A DNA stretch of 64,000 bases from Siphonodentalium dalli (taxonomy: Eukaryota > Mollusca > Scaphopoda > Gadilida > Siphonodentaliidae). Of the stretch, positions 37,831 to 49,136 are shown piece after piece. Both the position numbers and the translations under genes were made by a program. The stretch lies in contig CP136068.1 in assembly GCA_032622095.1 (NCBI GenBank), forward strand, positions 52,754,443 to 52,818,442, written 5' to 3'. Every line of letters starts with the position of its first letter. Position 1 is the stretch's first letter. The notes beneath the pieces are model-generated. The model saw nothing but the letters and a program-made list of their open reading frames with translations, searched no databases and was not told the origin of the DNA.

Positions 37831-38965
37831 GCAGATTAGCCCGCCACTGGCGGCATTGGTCCCATGGCTTTGGTTGATCCATTAATTTTAGTTTTTCAAG
37901 GAAACCACGTACAGGCATATATAACCCGAAAAAAAATATTCCCCGTCCCGAGTTGACCATACATAACAAATTTCACGTCGATGTCACCGCTGACGACCGA
38001 GATATCACCCAAGGTCATTTGTGGGTACCCGTTTCAAGGTCAAGGTCACCTGAGGCGGACAAACTGACCCGACAAAAATCTCCCCTGTCCATTGGAAGCC
38101 CTAAGTACGAAATTAGATATCCCCAGTTTCCAAAAGCAAAAGATATCAGGTATAATTTGTCAAATATGGACCCTGGTGCAAACACTTGCAGGGTCCTAAA
38201 ATTTATTAACAGGATTCCCATTAAAATTGATTTATGTGGATAAAACTCTTATTTTAAAAAATTTTAAGCTGAGACTTTGTGTGTCTACGTGTAATACTTA
38301 TATATTCTTAAAATGACAGTCCAACACGTAATTATGTTTTAGATGGAAGAAATTAAAAATTTCGATGCTAAATTTTAACACAGGATTTCCCATCCAAATC
38401 GATTTATGTCGATAAAACTCTTATTTTTCAATATTTTAAACTGAGACTTCATGTGTCTGCGTCACCCCCGTGTAATACTTACATGTAATTATGTTTTAGA
38501 TGGAAGAAATTAAAAAATTTCGATGCTAAATTTTAACACAGGATTTCCCATTAAAATGGATTTATGTCGATAAAACTCTTATTTTTCAAAATTTTAAGCT
38601 GAGACTTGGTGTGTCTGTGTGTAATACTTACATATTCTGAAAATGACAGTCCAACACGTAATTATGTTTTTGATGAAAGATATTAAAATTTTTCGATGCT
38701 AAATTTCGAGCGATAACGTTGCGTTGAATTGTAAACAAACGCTCTTTTATAGCGACGCGTCATATACAAACGCTCTTTAAATTATCACGTGATTAACCCC
38801 CGAAGTGCCGTTTTTTGTGATTGGGAGTGGAGAATGAGTGCTCAGAGCTTCTCCAAAACGCGGCGACGACGATTCCCGTGGGGTTTTACCATTATATGGG
38901 AAGTTTGGTCTCGATCGGTTCAGCCGTTATCGAGTCTCAAAATATATAGGAGATAGGCAAATACA
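37831..38965 (+). repeat. Interspersed repeat with a ~165 bp tandem core
   Basis: The head reads 'gattagcccgccactggcggc'. The core is three copies of a unit with 'tttatgtcgataaaactcttattttt' and 'gctgagact' (starts near 38215, 38387 and 38543). The tail is 'cggttcagccgttatcgagtctcaaaatatatag'. No protein is encoded. It has the same overall build as other tandem-core elements here. Confidence 0.65.
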
Positions 38966-38984
38966 TTCAGTAAAGCAGCCCTCT

Positions 38985-39768
38985 TAATTATACCCCCCGC
39001 AACGAAGTTAGGGGGGGGTATACTGGAGTCAGCTTGTCCGTCCGTCCGTCGGCGTCGTCCGTCCGTGGACACAAATTTGTCCGGAGTTTTTCTCAGTCGT
39101 TTTTTGATCAATTTCCGTGAAACTTGGCACAGACATCAACCACCATGGGAACCTGTGCACCTGCGATTATGACGTCTGTTGGACTTTTTTTAGTGGAGTT
39201 ATCCCCCCTTTTTCGACTTAGAAATTTTTCACAACATGTATACTTTTGTCCAAGCTTTTATTCCTACATTTTTCAGTCAACTTTTTTAAAACGTGGCACA
39301 GATATTTAATACCATGGGAACTTGTGCACTTGCGATTATGACGTCTGTCCGACATTTTTTGGTGGAGTTATCCCCCTTTTTTATTTAGAAACTTTTTTTG
39401 CAACATTCATAATTTTGTCCGAGCTTTTATTCCTACATTTTTCGGTCAATGTTTTTTAATCTTGGCACTGATATTTAGTACCATGGGAACCTGTGCACCT
39501 GCGATTATGACGTCTGTCCGACATTTTTTGGTGGAGTTATTCCCCTTTTACAACTTAGAATTTTTTTCGCAACATACATAATTTTGTCCAAGCTTTTATT
39601 CCTACATTTTTCGGTCAATAGGTTTAAGATTAGGGTTATGGTTGTACACCTGCAATGGGAACTGTTATTTTATTATTTTAACTAAATGTTTACTGACATG
39701 TGAAACATCTTAGTATTTTTAAAACAGGGGGGTATCCGTAGTCCCATTGGGACAGTCACACCTCTAGT
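38985..39768 (+). repeat. 'TATACCCCCC' element with a 169-bp tandem core
   Basis: The head is an inverted pair, TATACCCCCCGCAACG and AGGGGGGGTATACTGG, followed by GTCCGTCCGTCC. The core has three units marked by 'ccatgggaacctgtgcacc' at about 39143, 39312 and 39481 (169 bp apart). The tail GGGGGGTATCCGTAGTCCC...ACACCTCTAGTTC looks like a defined 3' end. Confidence 0.7.
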
Positions 39769-40331
39769 TCAGATTGTTTGGCTTTGGCAATCTGCTATGG
39801 CAACACTTTGGCATGGCCCAGTTTGATTCAGCAATTATGAGGGCTGGCAAAGAAAGGGTCAAAATACAGAATATGAGTCACTCTTTATAGGTTAGCTGAA
39901 GTCACATGACCGAGTGTCCTGGAAAGTGGCACACTTTTGCACAGTCTTGTCTAAGTTTGACAGATATCACATTTTGAGAACACGGACTATGGTAATTAAT
40001 TCTGTATCTTAAGTGTTCACCATCATTGTGTTAAAAGGTCACTGGGTATAGTAAATGACTATTCGTTATACCTCAACATAAACTCATTTCCAAGTTCAGA
40101 AGATGTTTTTGCCCTTGGGGACCATGCGTGATGACTTGGTTTAGCTTTTGTTTCTCACATCCTAAATTAAAACAATATGGGTACATCAATCAAATATGTT
40201 TATATCTAAGAAATTGTCTTGGTATAATATTTGCTTTCTACTTTCCATGCAGAGCTTGTACACTTCTTCGTGATATATGACATTTGAGGAATGATTTGAC
40301 TTTATCCTCCCATATATGATACCTGTACATA
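39769..40331. other. No feature recognised
   Basis: No supported gene or repeat. Confidence 0.5.
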
Positions 40332-40418
40332 CTGTAATGCCCTAAATAATCGACTCCTTAACCACAGCAGAATTATGGGTAACTGTGGTTAAGGAATCGA
40401 TTATTTAGAGCATTACTG
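40332..40418. mobile_element. Minimal TA-flanked palindromic MITE (87 bp)
   Basis: Both ends of the family (TAATGCCCTAAATAATCGA and its mirror) are joined after about 36 bases, leaving a bare hairpin flanked by TA. It is the shortest copy, lacking the whole inner arm. Confidence 0.85.
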
Positions 40419-40529
40419 TATCTTTGTCAAAATAGCATTGTGTCCTCACATGTGTTTTTGTCAAAAGACATAATATTCCAATAATCTTTATGAAACTAAC
40501 AGTATTGCGACTCACACCTTGACTGGTAC

Positions 40530-41640
40530 GAACGAGGATGTGACTGGCATATGGTTAATTTTACCTGACTATATGACTGACATAGTTAATTTTACCTGAG
40601 GATATGACAGACATATAGTTAATTTTACCTGAGGATATGACTGACATATGGTTAATTTTACCTGAGGATATGACTGACATATGGTTAATTTTACCTGATG
40701 ATGTGACTGACATATAGTTAATTTTACCTGAGTATGTGACTGACATAATTAATTTTACCTGAGGATGTGACTGACATACTAGTATGGTTAATTTTACCTG
40801 AGTATATGACTGACATATGGCTAATTTTATTTGAGGATGTGACTGACATATACATGTAGTTAATTTTACCTGAGGATGTGACTGACATATGGTTAATTTT
40901 ACCTGAGGATGTGACTGATATATGGTTAATTTTACCTGAGTATATGACTGACATATGGTTTATTTTATCTGTGGATGTGACTGACATATACATGTAGTTA
41001 ATTTTGCCTGAGGATGTGACTGACATATGGTTAATTTTACCTTGAGGATGTGACTGACATATGGTTTATTTTATCTGTCTGTGACTGACATATACATGTA
41101 GTTAATTTTGCCCATATGATGTGACAGACATATAGTTAATTTCCCTTGAGGATGTGATTGACATATGGTTAATTTTACCTGAGTATATGACTGACATATG
41201 GTTTATTTTATCTGTGGATGTGACTGACATATACATGTAGTTAATTTCACCTGAGGATGTGACTGTCATATGGTTAATTTTACTTGAGGATGTGACTGAC
41301 ATATGGTTAATTTCCCCTGAGGATGTGACTGACATACGGTTAATTTTACCTGACTATATGACTGAGATGGTTAAATTTACCTGAGGATGTGACTGACATA
41401 TAGTTAATTTTACCTGAGGATGTGACTGCCATATGGTTAATTTTACTTGAGGATGTGACTGACATATGGTTATTTTCCCCTGAGGATGTGACTGACATAC
41501 GGTTAATTTTTACCTGACTATGACTGAGATGGTTAAATTTACCTGAGGATGTGACTGACATATGGTTAATATTACCTGAGGATATGGCTGACATATGGTT
41601 AATTTTACCTGAGGATATGACTGACATATGGTTAATTTTG
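40530..41640. repeat. Minisatellite, 33-bp unit, about 33 copies
   Basis: The unit is 'gaggatgtgactgacatatggttaattttacct'. Because 33 is a multiple of three, the minus strand stays open over long stretches as an 11-residue repeat (SGKINHMSVTS type). Some units have 'tacatgtag' inserted. No start context or flanking exon supports translation. Confidence 0.9.
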
Positions 41641-44033
41641 CCCTTGCATGCTTCCTTTATATATCAGGCTTGATCAATCATGAGAATTATTTTTAATGAA
41701 ACTGAAGACAAAAGGTTTACATGGATGGCTTCACAATACAATTATTTCTCCTTGACCAGTGTTCTCCCGAGGGTGTATCATATGTATACTAATATGGGGT
41801 TTATTGGAATCCATGTTCTTCTCTGTTTGTAAACAGTAGACCAGCAAGACCTGACCCAGGTGTCAGGACTAGGAACACAGAGAACAGACGAGGAACAGAA
41901 CAATAACATGTTCTCAGGTCTGGTTACTTCTTCCTTGAATTTGGAGAGTTAGAATCTCCAAACCCATGTACATGTTCTTGGTATGTTTCTGGCCTGTTCT
42001 CGGGTGTTCGAATTGCCAAGAACCTGTTTGAGGTAACCGGTCTTGATAACCTGTTGTTCGTGAACTAGTAAGAACTTGGATTTGAATACACCCCTCGATT
42101 CCCACTCTTCCAATCACACTGATGCTCATCCAATAACTTCAACAGCCTTGATCTTATTAAATGAAATAAATTATGGGTGGGAATCCTCGGCTAATAGGCC
42201 TAGGATCCACATACATGTACATGTACTTATTCAGATAAAATTATCGATTGCTGATCGTGACAAACACCTGAAGAGCGAAATCAGTAAACCCACTAAACTA
42301 TAAACATAGTGAAGTATACCAAATACTTATTAACTAAGTTATTATACTTAACAAGCAATTTACTTACAAGAACTCAACTCGACAAACGCTATACTAAGAC
42401 AGTTAGGCTTCCCTTGCTAAACTTTAATCTTATAACTATTCACCCCAACTACTTACTATATGACTACACAAATCACACCACCCGCACAATCATCCAACGA
42501 TTTACGGCTCACCACAGATACAAAAGTCGGAACAATCCGACACAGGTGAACCAAACTCGAACAAGGATAATAGGGACGCAAAACGAAGGCGTGTCCTATC
42601 ACATCCCGCCATAAAACATGATAAATCTCCACACGTGGAAACCAATATCCCCCTACTCCAAAATCCTTTACACAATAAGCCAGGACCCATCACCTATCTT
42701 TTTAAACTCTTACAACAAGAATCCAACAACACATTGGGGATATATCAAATGCTCACTAAAGCTAGCCAGTAAATAAACACATCTACACTCACATCATGTC
42801 ACATCTCAAACACTGACTCAGACATCGAGCACAATACTCGAGGTCAATACTCGAGGTCGGCGAAACATAATATAAAACTGGATTTTCCAACTATTAAAAG
42901 GACCAAAATCCAGAGGGCATGAACAGGTCAACCACCTTTTGGTGAATAATATTAATCTCTACATGTACATGCAGTTGGCTAGTTGCGTGTAATACACATA
43001 AAAGTATAATTTCAGCTCACAATTAGAACTTGACCTATTATCATGGCAGACCTTGGCTGGGTCTGGCTTTAATAAAATTGCTGATTATCAAGATACATGT
43101 GTATCATTGATGATTGTTATCTCAGTAGTCCTTGGCATCCAACAATTATTTTTTTCTGTCTGCCGACTTTCACACTGTGGCACTAAGACAATGTCTGCAG
43201 CAATTTGTTTCAATTTTGCACAAAATATTGCTAGGTTCTGAGATTTTCCTCAGCCAATAAATAGCTGACAAAGTTTCTTTTTGCCTAGGCATTTAATTGC
43301 TTTGGCTCAGCTGATAGCAGACGCTAATTAACAGAACTACTAACCATCAGTGAGTGTCCAGTTTATATAAAAGATTTATTCAGTACTTTAAATATTAATG
43401 TACTGATGGTAATTGCATTTAAATGCAACATACTGTCCTTTACAACTAAATAATTAATCCCACTTTTTGAATAAAAATTGGATATACTGGGTTGACTCTG
43501 CCCATCTGTTTGTTTGTCCGTCCATCTGGGCATATATCTCAGCCATTCGATCTCAATGACATTTGAGGTATCTTTATTTAATTGGTAAATAATGGTTTTT
43601 GTCCTTCCGCCTGAGTATTTCTCCATGTGATTTAGAACCTCAATGAAATTTGATATATACATGTATATTCACCATCACAAGAGGATTCAATGCCCATGTT
43701 TCAATTTGCCACCATAGAGGTATGCCACTTAGGTGCAAGATGCAACCTATTGTTAATGACTCTGTATCTATTAGACACAAATTACCCACAAACACAACTG
43801 GAAAACATACCCCAAATATACCCGCACACAACCCCATGACCTCTTCTAGGTCTATAACCCCTGACTTCTACCCATTGACCAATCACATCCACGCTCAAAC
43901 CTATGCCGTCCTGGTCCTGATGAAGATAAACAGTTATCAAAAGCGCTAGACCATTGCAAGAATATTGCAACGATTGAGAGACCATCCTCGCCTATATTTC
44001 TGTATCTACTAGTATCGGAAAATTGCAAAAGGG
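41641..44033. other. No gene called; strand-asymmetric A/C-rich stretch
   Basis: From about 42090 to 42960 the plus strand is markedly rich in A and C and poor in G, unlike its surroundings. A 'TATACTGGGTTGACTCTG' repeat fragment with TCCGTCCATCTG lies at 43480-43665. Frames of up to 101 codons show no recognisable domain. Confidence 0.4.
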
Positions 44034-44037
44034 TTAA

Positions 44038-44348
44038 CTTCTTCGCTGCTAAATATAACGTCGTGTGGTGGGCTGTTGACGTTATTGCCATTTTCCAATG
44101 GGAAACTATAACGGGAATACCATAAGAACTATAAAACTGACTCGGTTGAAAGGCTATTATCGTTCACAATCGTGGAACATCATACACTGTTAGAAAATTG
44201 GAGATATAGTTATTCCGATGCACCAATCTCTGAGTTCCAGTTATGTATAATGGCCTACTTCTAGTGTGCTGAAGTACTACGGACCATATAGCACACGGCG
44301 TGCACTTTTACGTCCGTAATAGTTACGGACGTCATAGCAGCGAAGAGG
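44038..44348. mobile_element. TTAA-type MITE with CTTCTTCGCTGCTA ends (311 bp)
   Basis: Left TTAA (44034-44037) then CTTCTTCGCTGCTA; right TAGCAGCGAAGAGG then TTAT (a decayed TTAA). Near the right end is the palindrome TACGTCCGTAATAGTTACGGACGT. Confidence 0.7.
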
Positions 44349-44866
44349 TTATTAATACTGCTTGAGTATAGTTTTCTGGGCAATGTTACGGGTTTATAGT
44401 GTCCTATCCAGCCACATATTAAGGCCTGCACATTTGTACCGGTTTGTTATACAACCACTCCCAATTCATGCTTTCAATTTATTGCCCCTGGACATTTAAT
44501 TAGTGCAATATAAAACAATACCATGCTCATAATGTGAATTTTTTTGCATAAGAAGTTGAATTGAAGTTGTCGAGCAGCTTTCAGCGATGTCATGGTGATA
44601 TATCTTTTCCTGTACAATTTTAGTGTTTGTGTATACCCGGTACATATACATATATATGCACTCGTACTATAAATCACATTTAGAAAGAATACTCATCTTC
44701 AAACAATATTCAGTGCTTGTACCTTTAATGTATATACCTGCAAAAAAAGTCCATTCATATGTCCGTCGTCATGTTTATAATTATAAAGAACACTGGATTT
44801 TTCAATTTTTTTTTTTTTAATGGGTGCTTGGCCCTTTCCATTGGGAAAATATGCACCATATCAAGG

Positions 44867-44964
44867 CCCTAAGTAATCAACTCCTTAACCACAGCAGAAT
44901 TATGGGTAACTTTTCAGGATTTAGTCGGAAATATGGCTTGTTGCCATTCATCGGAGAGCTTTCT
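44867..44964. mobile_element. Half copy of the TA-flanked palindromic MITE
   Basis: Left arm only: 'ggccctaagtaatcaactcc' through 'gttgccattcatcggagagcttt'. Confidence 0.75.
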
Positions 44965-47406
44965 GTACATATGATATGTGTATAATTGGGTTTACCATGA
45001 GCATTGAAAGTGAGAATAATTATACTCATTGTGAAAATCAGTGTAAAAAAATCTTTAATACATTGCATTTCTTAGACTGGTGATCATATTTTTATGAATG
45101 AACCATGAGGTCTTGAAATTCTTCCAACAAAGAGTGGAAGTCCTATCTTTTTACTCATAAAAAAAAGAGGAAATTTTCTGTGAAATAGGAATTTTTAAAT
45201 GACCAGAAATTTGAAAAACCTCACTATTTTCCATTGGGAATGGAGCCCATATTTGACACTTGTCATTGTCAAGAAAGTCCCTGCACTACCATCTTTTTTG
45301 GCTGATCCATTGCTATTAAATACATGTATGTATATACCTGGCATATGTATCATTTTTAAAAGACACACTCCCATCTACCAATGACAAGAGACTTAATTGT
45401 GCAGACTAGAGTAGAGACTACATACTAGTATGTTCCATACATGTAATGGTATGTACAGTCCTATCCCATGTTTATAAGACACGTTCTCTTCTTCTGTCGA
45501 TGTTTTGGTTCTTGTATACATACCCCTATATACATGTACATGCACTTGGCCTACACCATGTTTAGCTTGCGCACTCTTTGTTGTCATAACAACCCAGCAT
45601 GAAGATTAAATTTGTTTGAATTGTGGTGAATGGTACAGTCAGTTTTGACATTCAAGTTCTTTACTGTAGTGAGAAACACTTTGAAATGTCAAATGCATTA
45701 AAACAATTAGTGGTTTGGTTTATTAACAAGATACATACCACTTTCTATATTAACCATATGGGTAGTATGGCTAGAATTTAGTCAAATTTATAGTTCACAG
45801 AAAATATAATATTATAAATGAGCGACATCGGCCCATCCATCCGAAACATACTCTCTGGGTTATACCATGAAATTGGGAGCTTTGTGGTGGGGAATGTGGA
45901 CAAGTGGCCTTGTACCATAATGTATGTGCCAAATTAACAAAATGGTTATTAAAAACATATGTATCAAGAACACATTAAAAATAACTGTTTGCAGTCACCC
46001 TATGGGTTCTTTTATGGACTTTTATGAGGGAAGTAATAAATTTTGAAGTTTTGGTATGTCACTTTAAGTTGAGCTCATACCCCGCACCAAAATGAAAATG
46101 AAGACAAGTGCTATTAGGTGTACATGTATATATGCATGTATTGCAAGACATAGGTTTTCATCAGACAGTATATGTAAAAAAAACTTTCTTGACAAGGCCA
46201 AAACAATTGTTTGGGTAGGTATCTTTTGATGCCAGTTGGTCGGGTGACTGCAAACAAACGGTATTTTTTATTATGGCATAAGCTACTTTATGCTCCAGAT
46301 CATAGCATAATAAAGATGTCAGAATTATAGAATTCCCAGCTCACTTGTATCGAGTACATGTAAGATTTGACTATATATTTTGTTTATGACTGTACTTGTT
46401 GTGGTGGTTTTATCAGACAGCCATTTTGCAGACAATAGTTTTAGATTTCCACAGAAGTTTGGTATTGATGCTTGGGGGGCATTACACCCTTGAGATAAAA
46501 CTAACTGTACTGTGGCTGTAACAGTGGTTTTCTCATCATTGGTGTGCGCTGCTGTGTTATTTCAAACTCATGTTACCTCTGTTACAATCACTGCCCTGCA
46601 TGGGATCCATGCTTCCTGGCAAACCTCCTATCACTGCCTCAAACAGGTCCTTCGAGGTTCATTTCCGTGCAGATTTCCATGCCGAAGTCAGGCTGACCCC
46701 CATAGGGGCCAAGGTCATCATTAAGAAATAACTTCTGTCATATTTTATGCAGTTATGTTTGGATTATAATTCTTGCATATCGAAGCAGCAACTTGCTAAC
46801 AACATCTGACTGTAATCTCTTGAATCTCACAACGTTTGGCATTCAGGTATTTTCTCACCCCACCAAACTTAAATTTGGTTATATCAAACTGAACCACTGT
46901 CCTGCGTGGGATCCGTGGTTCTTTACAATTCTGTCACTGCATCCAACGGATTCATCGTGAATTCGATGTTTCGTGTTACTTTTTCAATATGCATATTGTA
47001 TCGTGTCATGTGTATCATACTACAAGAAATCAAGTAATTTCTGAAGATGTGTAAAAGAGCAAAGCCTGCAATGTTCTCTCAAGTGTACATGTCTATTATG
47101 TGTATTTGACTCATCTACATGTAGCTAACGATTATTAAACTGTACATAAGTTAATATTCTCCAGTTATTAACATGTTGGTTCTAATAATTCAGGTGGTAA
47201 ATAATTTGAGAAAACTAATTTTAGTGAATCATGATATGTATCGTATCATTGATAATGTATCGTGAATCATATCATATCGTGACCAAGTGTTACATTACAG
47301 CCCTGTTCATTTCCATGTAGGGTTCCATGCAGACGTCAAAGTCATGATGTTAGCAAGATTTTTATAGATTTAATTTGATGAGAGATTTGCAGACATTAGT
47401 TTTTCT
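44965..47406. other. No gene called
   Basis: Mostly unique. A weak internal duplication ('actgccctgcatgggatcc' near 46590 and 'actgtcctgcgtgggatcc' near 46894) may be an old repeat. A 70-codon frame at 46512 is unsupported. Confidence 0.45.
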
Positions 47407-47525
47407 ATTTTAAACTCAGCTTCCCATTTGACATTTCTAATAGTCAGTACCAAACTGTGAAAATTAGAAATGGAAAGTCTTAATTTACAACGTTTGCATG
47501 TCTTTGGGAAGCTGAGTTTAAAATA
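47407..47525. repeat. 119-bp fold-back with 21-bp perfect arms
   Basis: TATTTTAAACTCAGCTTCCC (A follows) at 47407-47427 is exactly mirrored at 47505-47525. The inner parts also pair loosely ('catttctaat' / 'attagaaatg'). Confidence 0.8.
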
Positions 47526-47763
47526 TAATATAATATTTCAAGCAGTTAGGGCTTCCAAAAAGGAGCTGGATTCCAGAGGTTCATTTCTGTGAAAATTTCA
47601 GGCCAATGTAAATTTCAAACAAAAAATCTGAGACAATTTGGCCACCAGTTCGATCCATTGCACAACTGATTATATAATCTGAAGTAAACATTGAATGAAT
47701 TTGTCAACATGAGATAGTCTGATCCCCCCTCCCCCAAATCAAAACTGCTTCTGTAATAATTAT

Positions 47764-48150
47764 TATACCCCCATTCTTGAAGAGAATGGGGGGGGGGGGA
47801 TATACTGGATCGGCTGCATCTGTCCCATTTTTTTGTCCGTCCATCTTGATAACTAAAAAAATATGAACCTATTTCAATAACTTTTCGGTATACAAGTTGC
47901 TTGCCGCACTATTTCAAATCAATTAGCAAACCAGGTCTATTCCAATTTTTTGTATGAGTTATGGCCCTTAGTTATTTTTCACGATTATTGTCCATCTGGC
48001 TCTTCTGCTGATGTTTTTAACCATTATTTGAATCACTGATCTTACGGAGGAGAGAATTTGCAGAGGTCCCTCTCAGGCTCTCAGCTGATGGTATCGGCAA
48101 TGCCCTTGTTTGAATTTGCACTGTGGGAGTATGCCAGCACCCACGGTGCA
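47764..48150 (+). repeat. 'TATACCCCC' interspersed repeat
   Basis: Head TATACCCCCATTCTTGAAGA, a G run and ATATACTGG, then TCCGTCCATCTTG and 'tatgaacctatttcaataac'. The tail is near 'cggcaatgcccttgtttg'. Close to the copy at 26556. Confidence 0.65.
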
Positions 48151-48322
48151 GCCTCTTGTTGGGTATGGTCTATAAAAACACATGCACAGTGTTTGATGTT
48201 TGCCAGATGTATGTGAACTAAGGGTTCTATAACTACCTGGTAGTTTAGTGGTCATTATAAACAGGGCATAGGTTTATACATCTCAATGCAATCATATTTC
48301 TATCCATACCCACAGAACAACC

Positions 48323-48698
48323 CTGCAAATAGTGTGTCTGTCATTTTACAAATGAGGTCCCAAGAGGGTGAATTTAGTGATGCTATCCCACACAGTGGGA
48401 AGTATCTATAGTCTCAAATTAACATTGTTTTTAGTTACTTTTTCCCTTCTGGGAAGTTTCTATATCCCCTAATTTGCAGAAGATAAAATGCATAATCGAG
48501 GTGACTAATGGGTGAACATCACCAAATTCAACTGGGGAACTTCATTTTGATCCTAGGTCTCCCATATCAGTTGAGGCCTAAGCAGAATGAGGTTCCCAGA
48601 TGGTGAATTTGGTGATTCTAGCCCACCATGTGAGGTATCGCCACTAAATTACCCTCTGGGGACCTCATTCTGCAAATGACAGACACACTATTTGCAGA
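48323..48698. mobile_element. Inverted-repeat element, ~65 bp arms
   Basis: The left arm CTGCAAATAGTGTGTCTGTC and following 'aatgaggtcc', 'gagggtgaatttagtg' are mirrored at 48635-48698. The flanks share CACAGAACA(A/G)CCC, a possible 13-bp target duplication with one mismatch. No coding frame; superfamily unknown. Confidence 0.65.
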
Positions 48699-49136
48699 CT
48701 TGGCACAGAACAGCCCTATGTGCTGAAAATAGCAGCTTTTACTTCAATCAGCTGAAGATTACCATGTCAATATTTTGGTATGATCCTGTTGGTGATAGAA
48801 GTCCTGTGAAGTCCCACCATTATAGGCTACACTAGATTAATGGGGTACTAATCATGTTGTTATACATGTCCATTCTGCCTAGAACCAACATTTGTTGTCA
48901 AGTGTTTTCAACACTGAGATGTCCCTGATAATTTCAAATACCTTGTGTTTAAATACGAGCAATACTATTTTTCGCACACACATCAGTGTGTGAATTTAAA
49001 ACTGAGCAAAAAATAGTATGACTCAAAGAGTTAAATGAGCAAACAGGAAAAATAAACGGATTTGCATGTTAATTGATATACCGAAATATATAAACTACGA
49101 AGTGAAATTTCTGCAGTAAGTCATTGAGATCATTTT

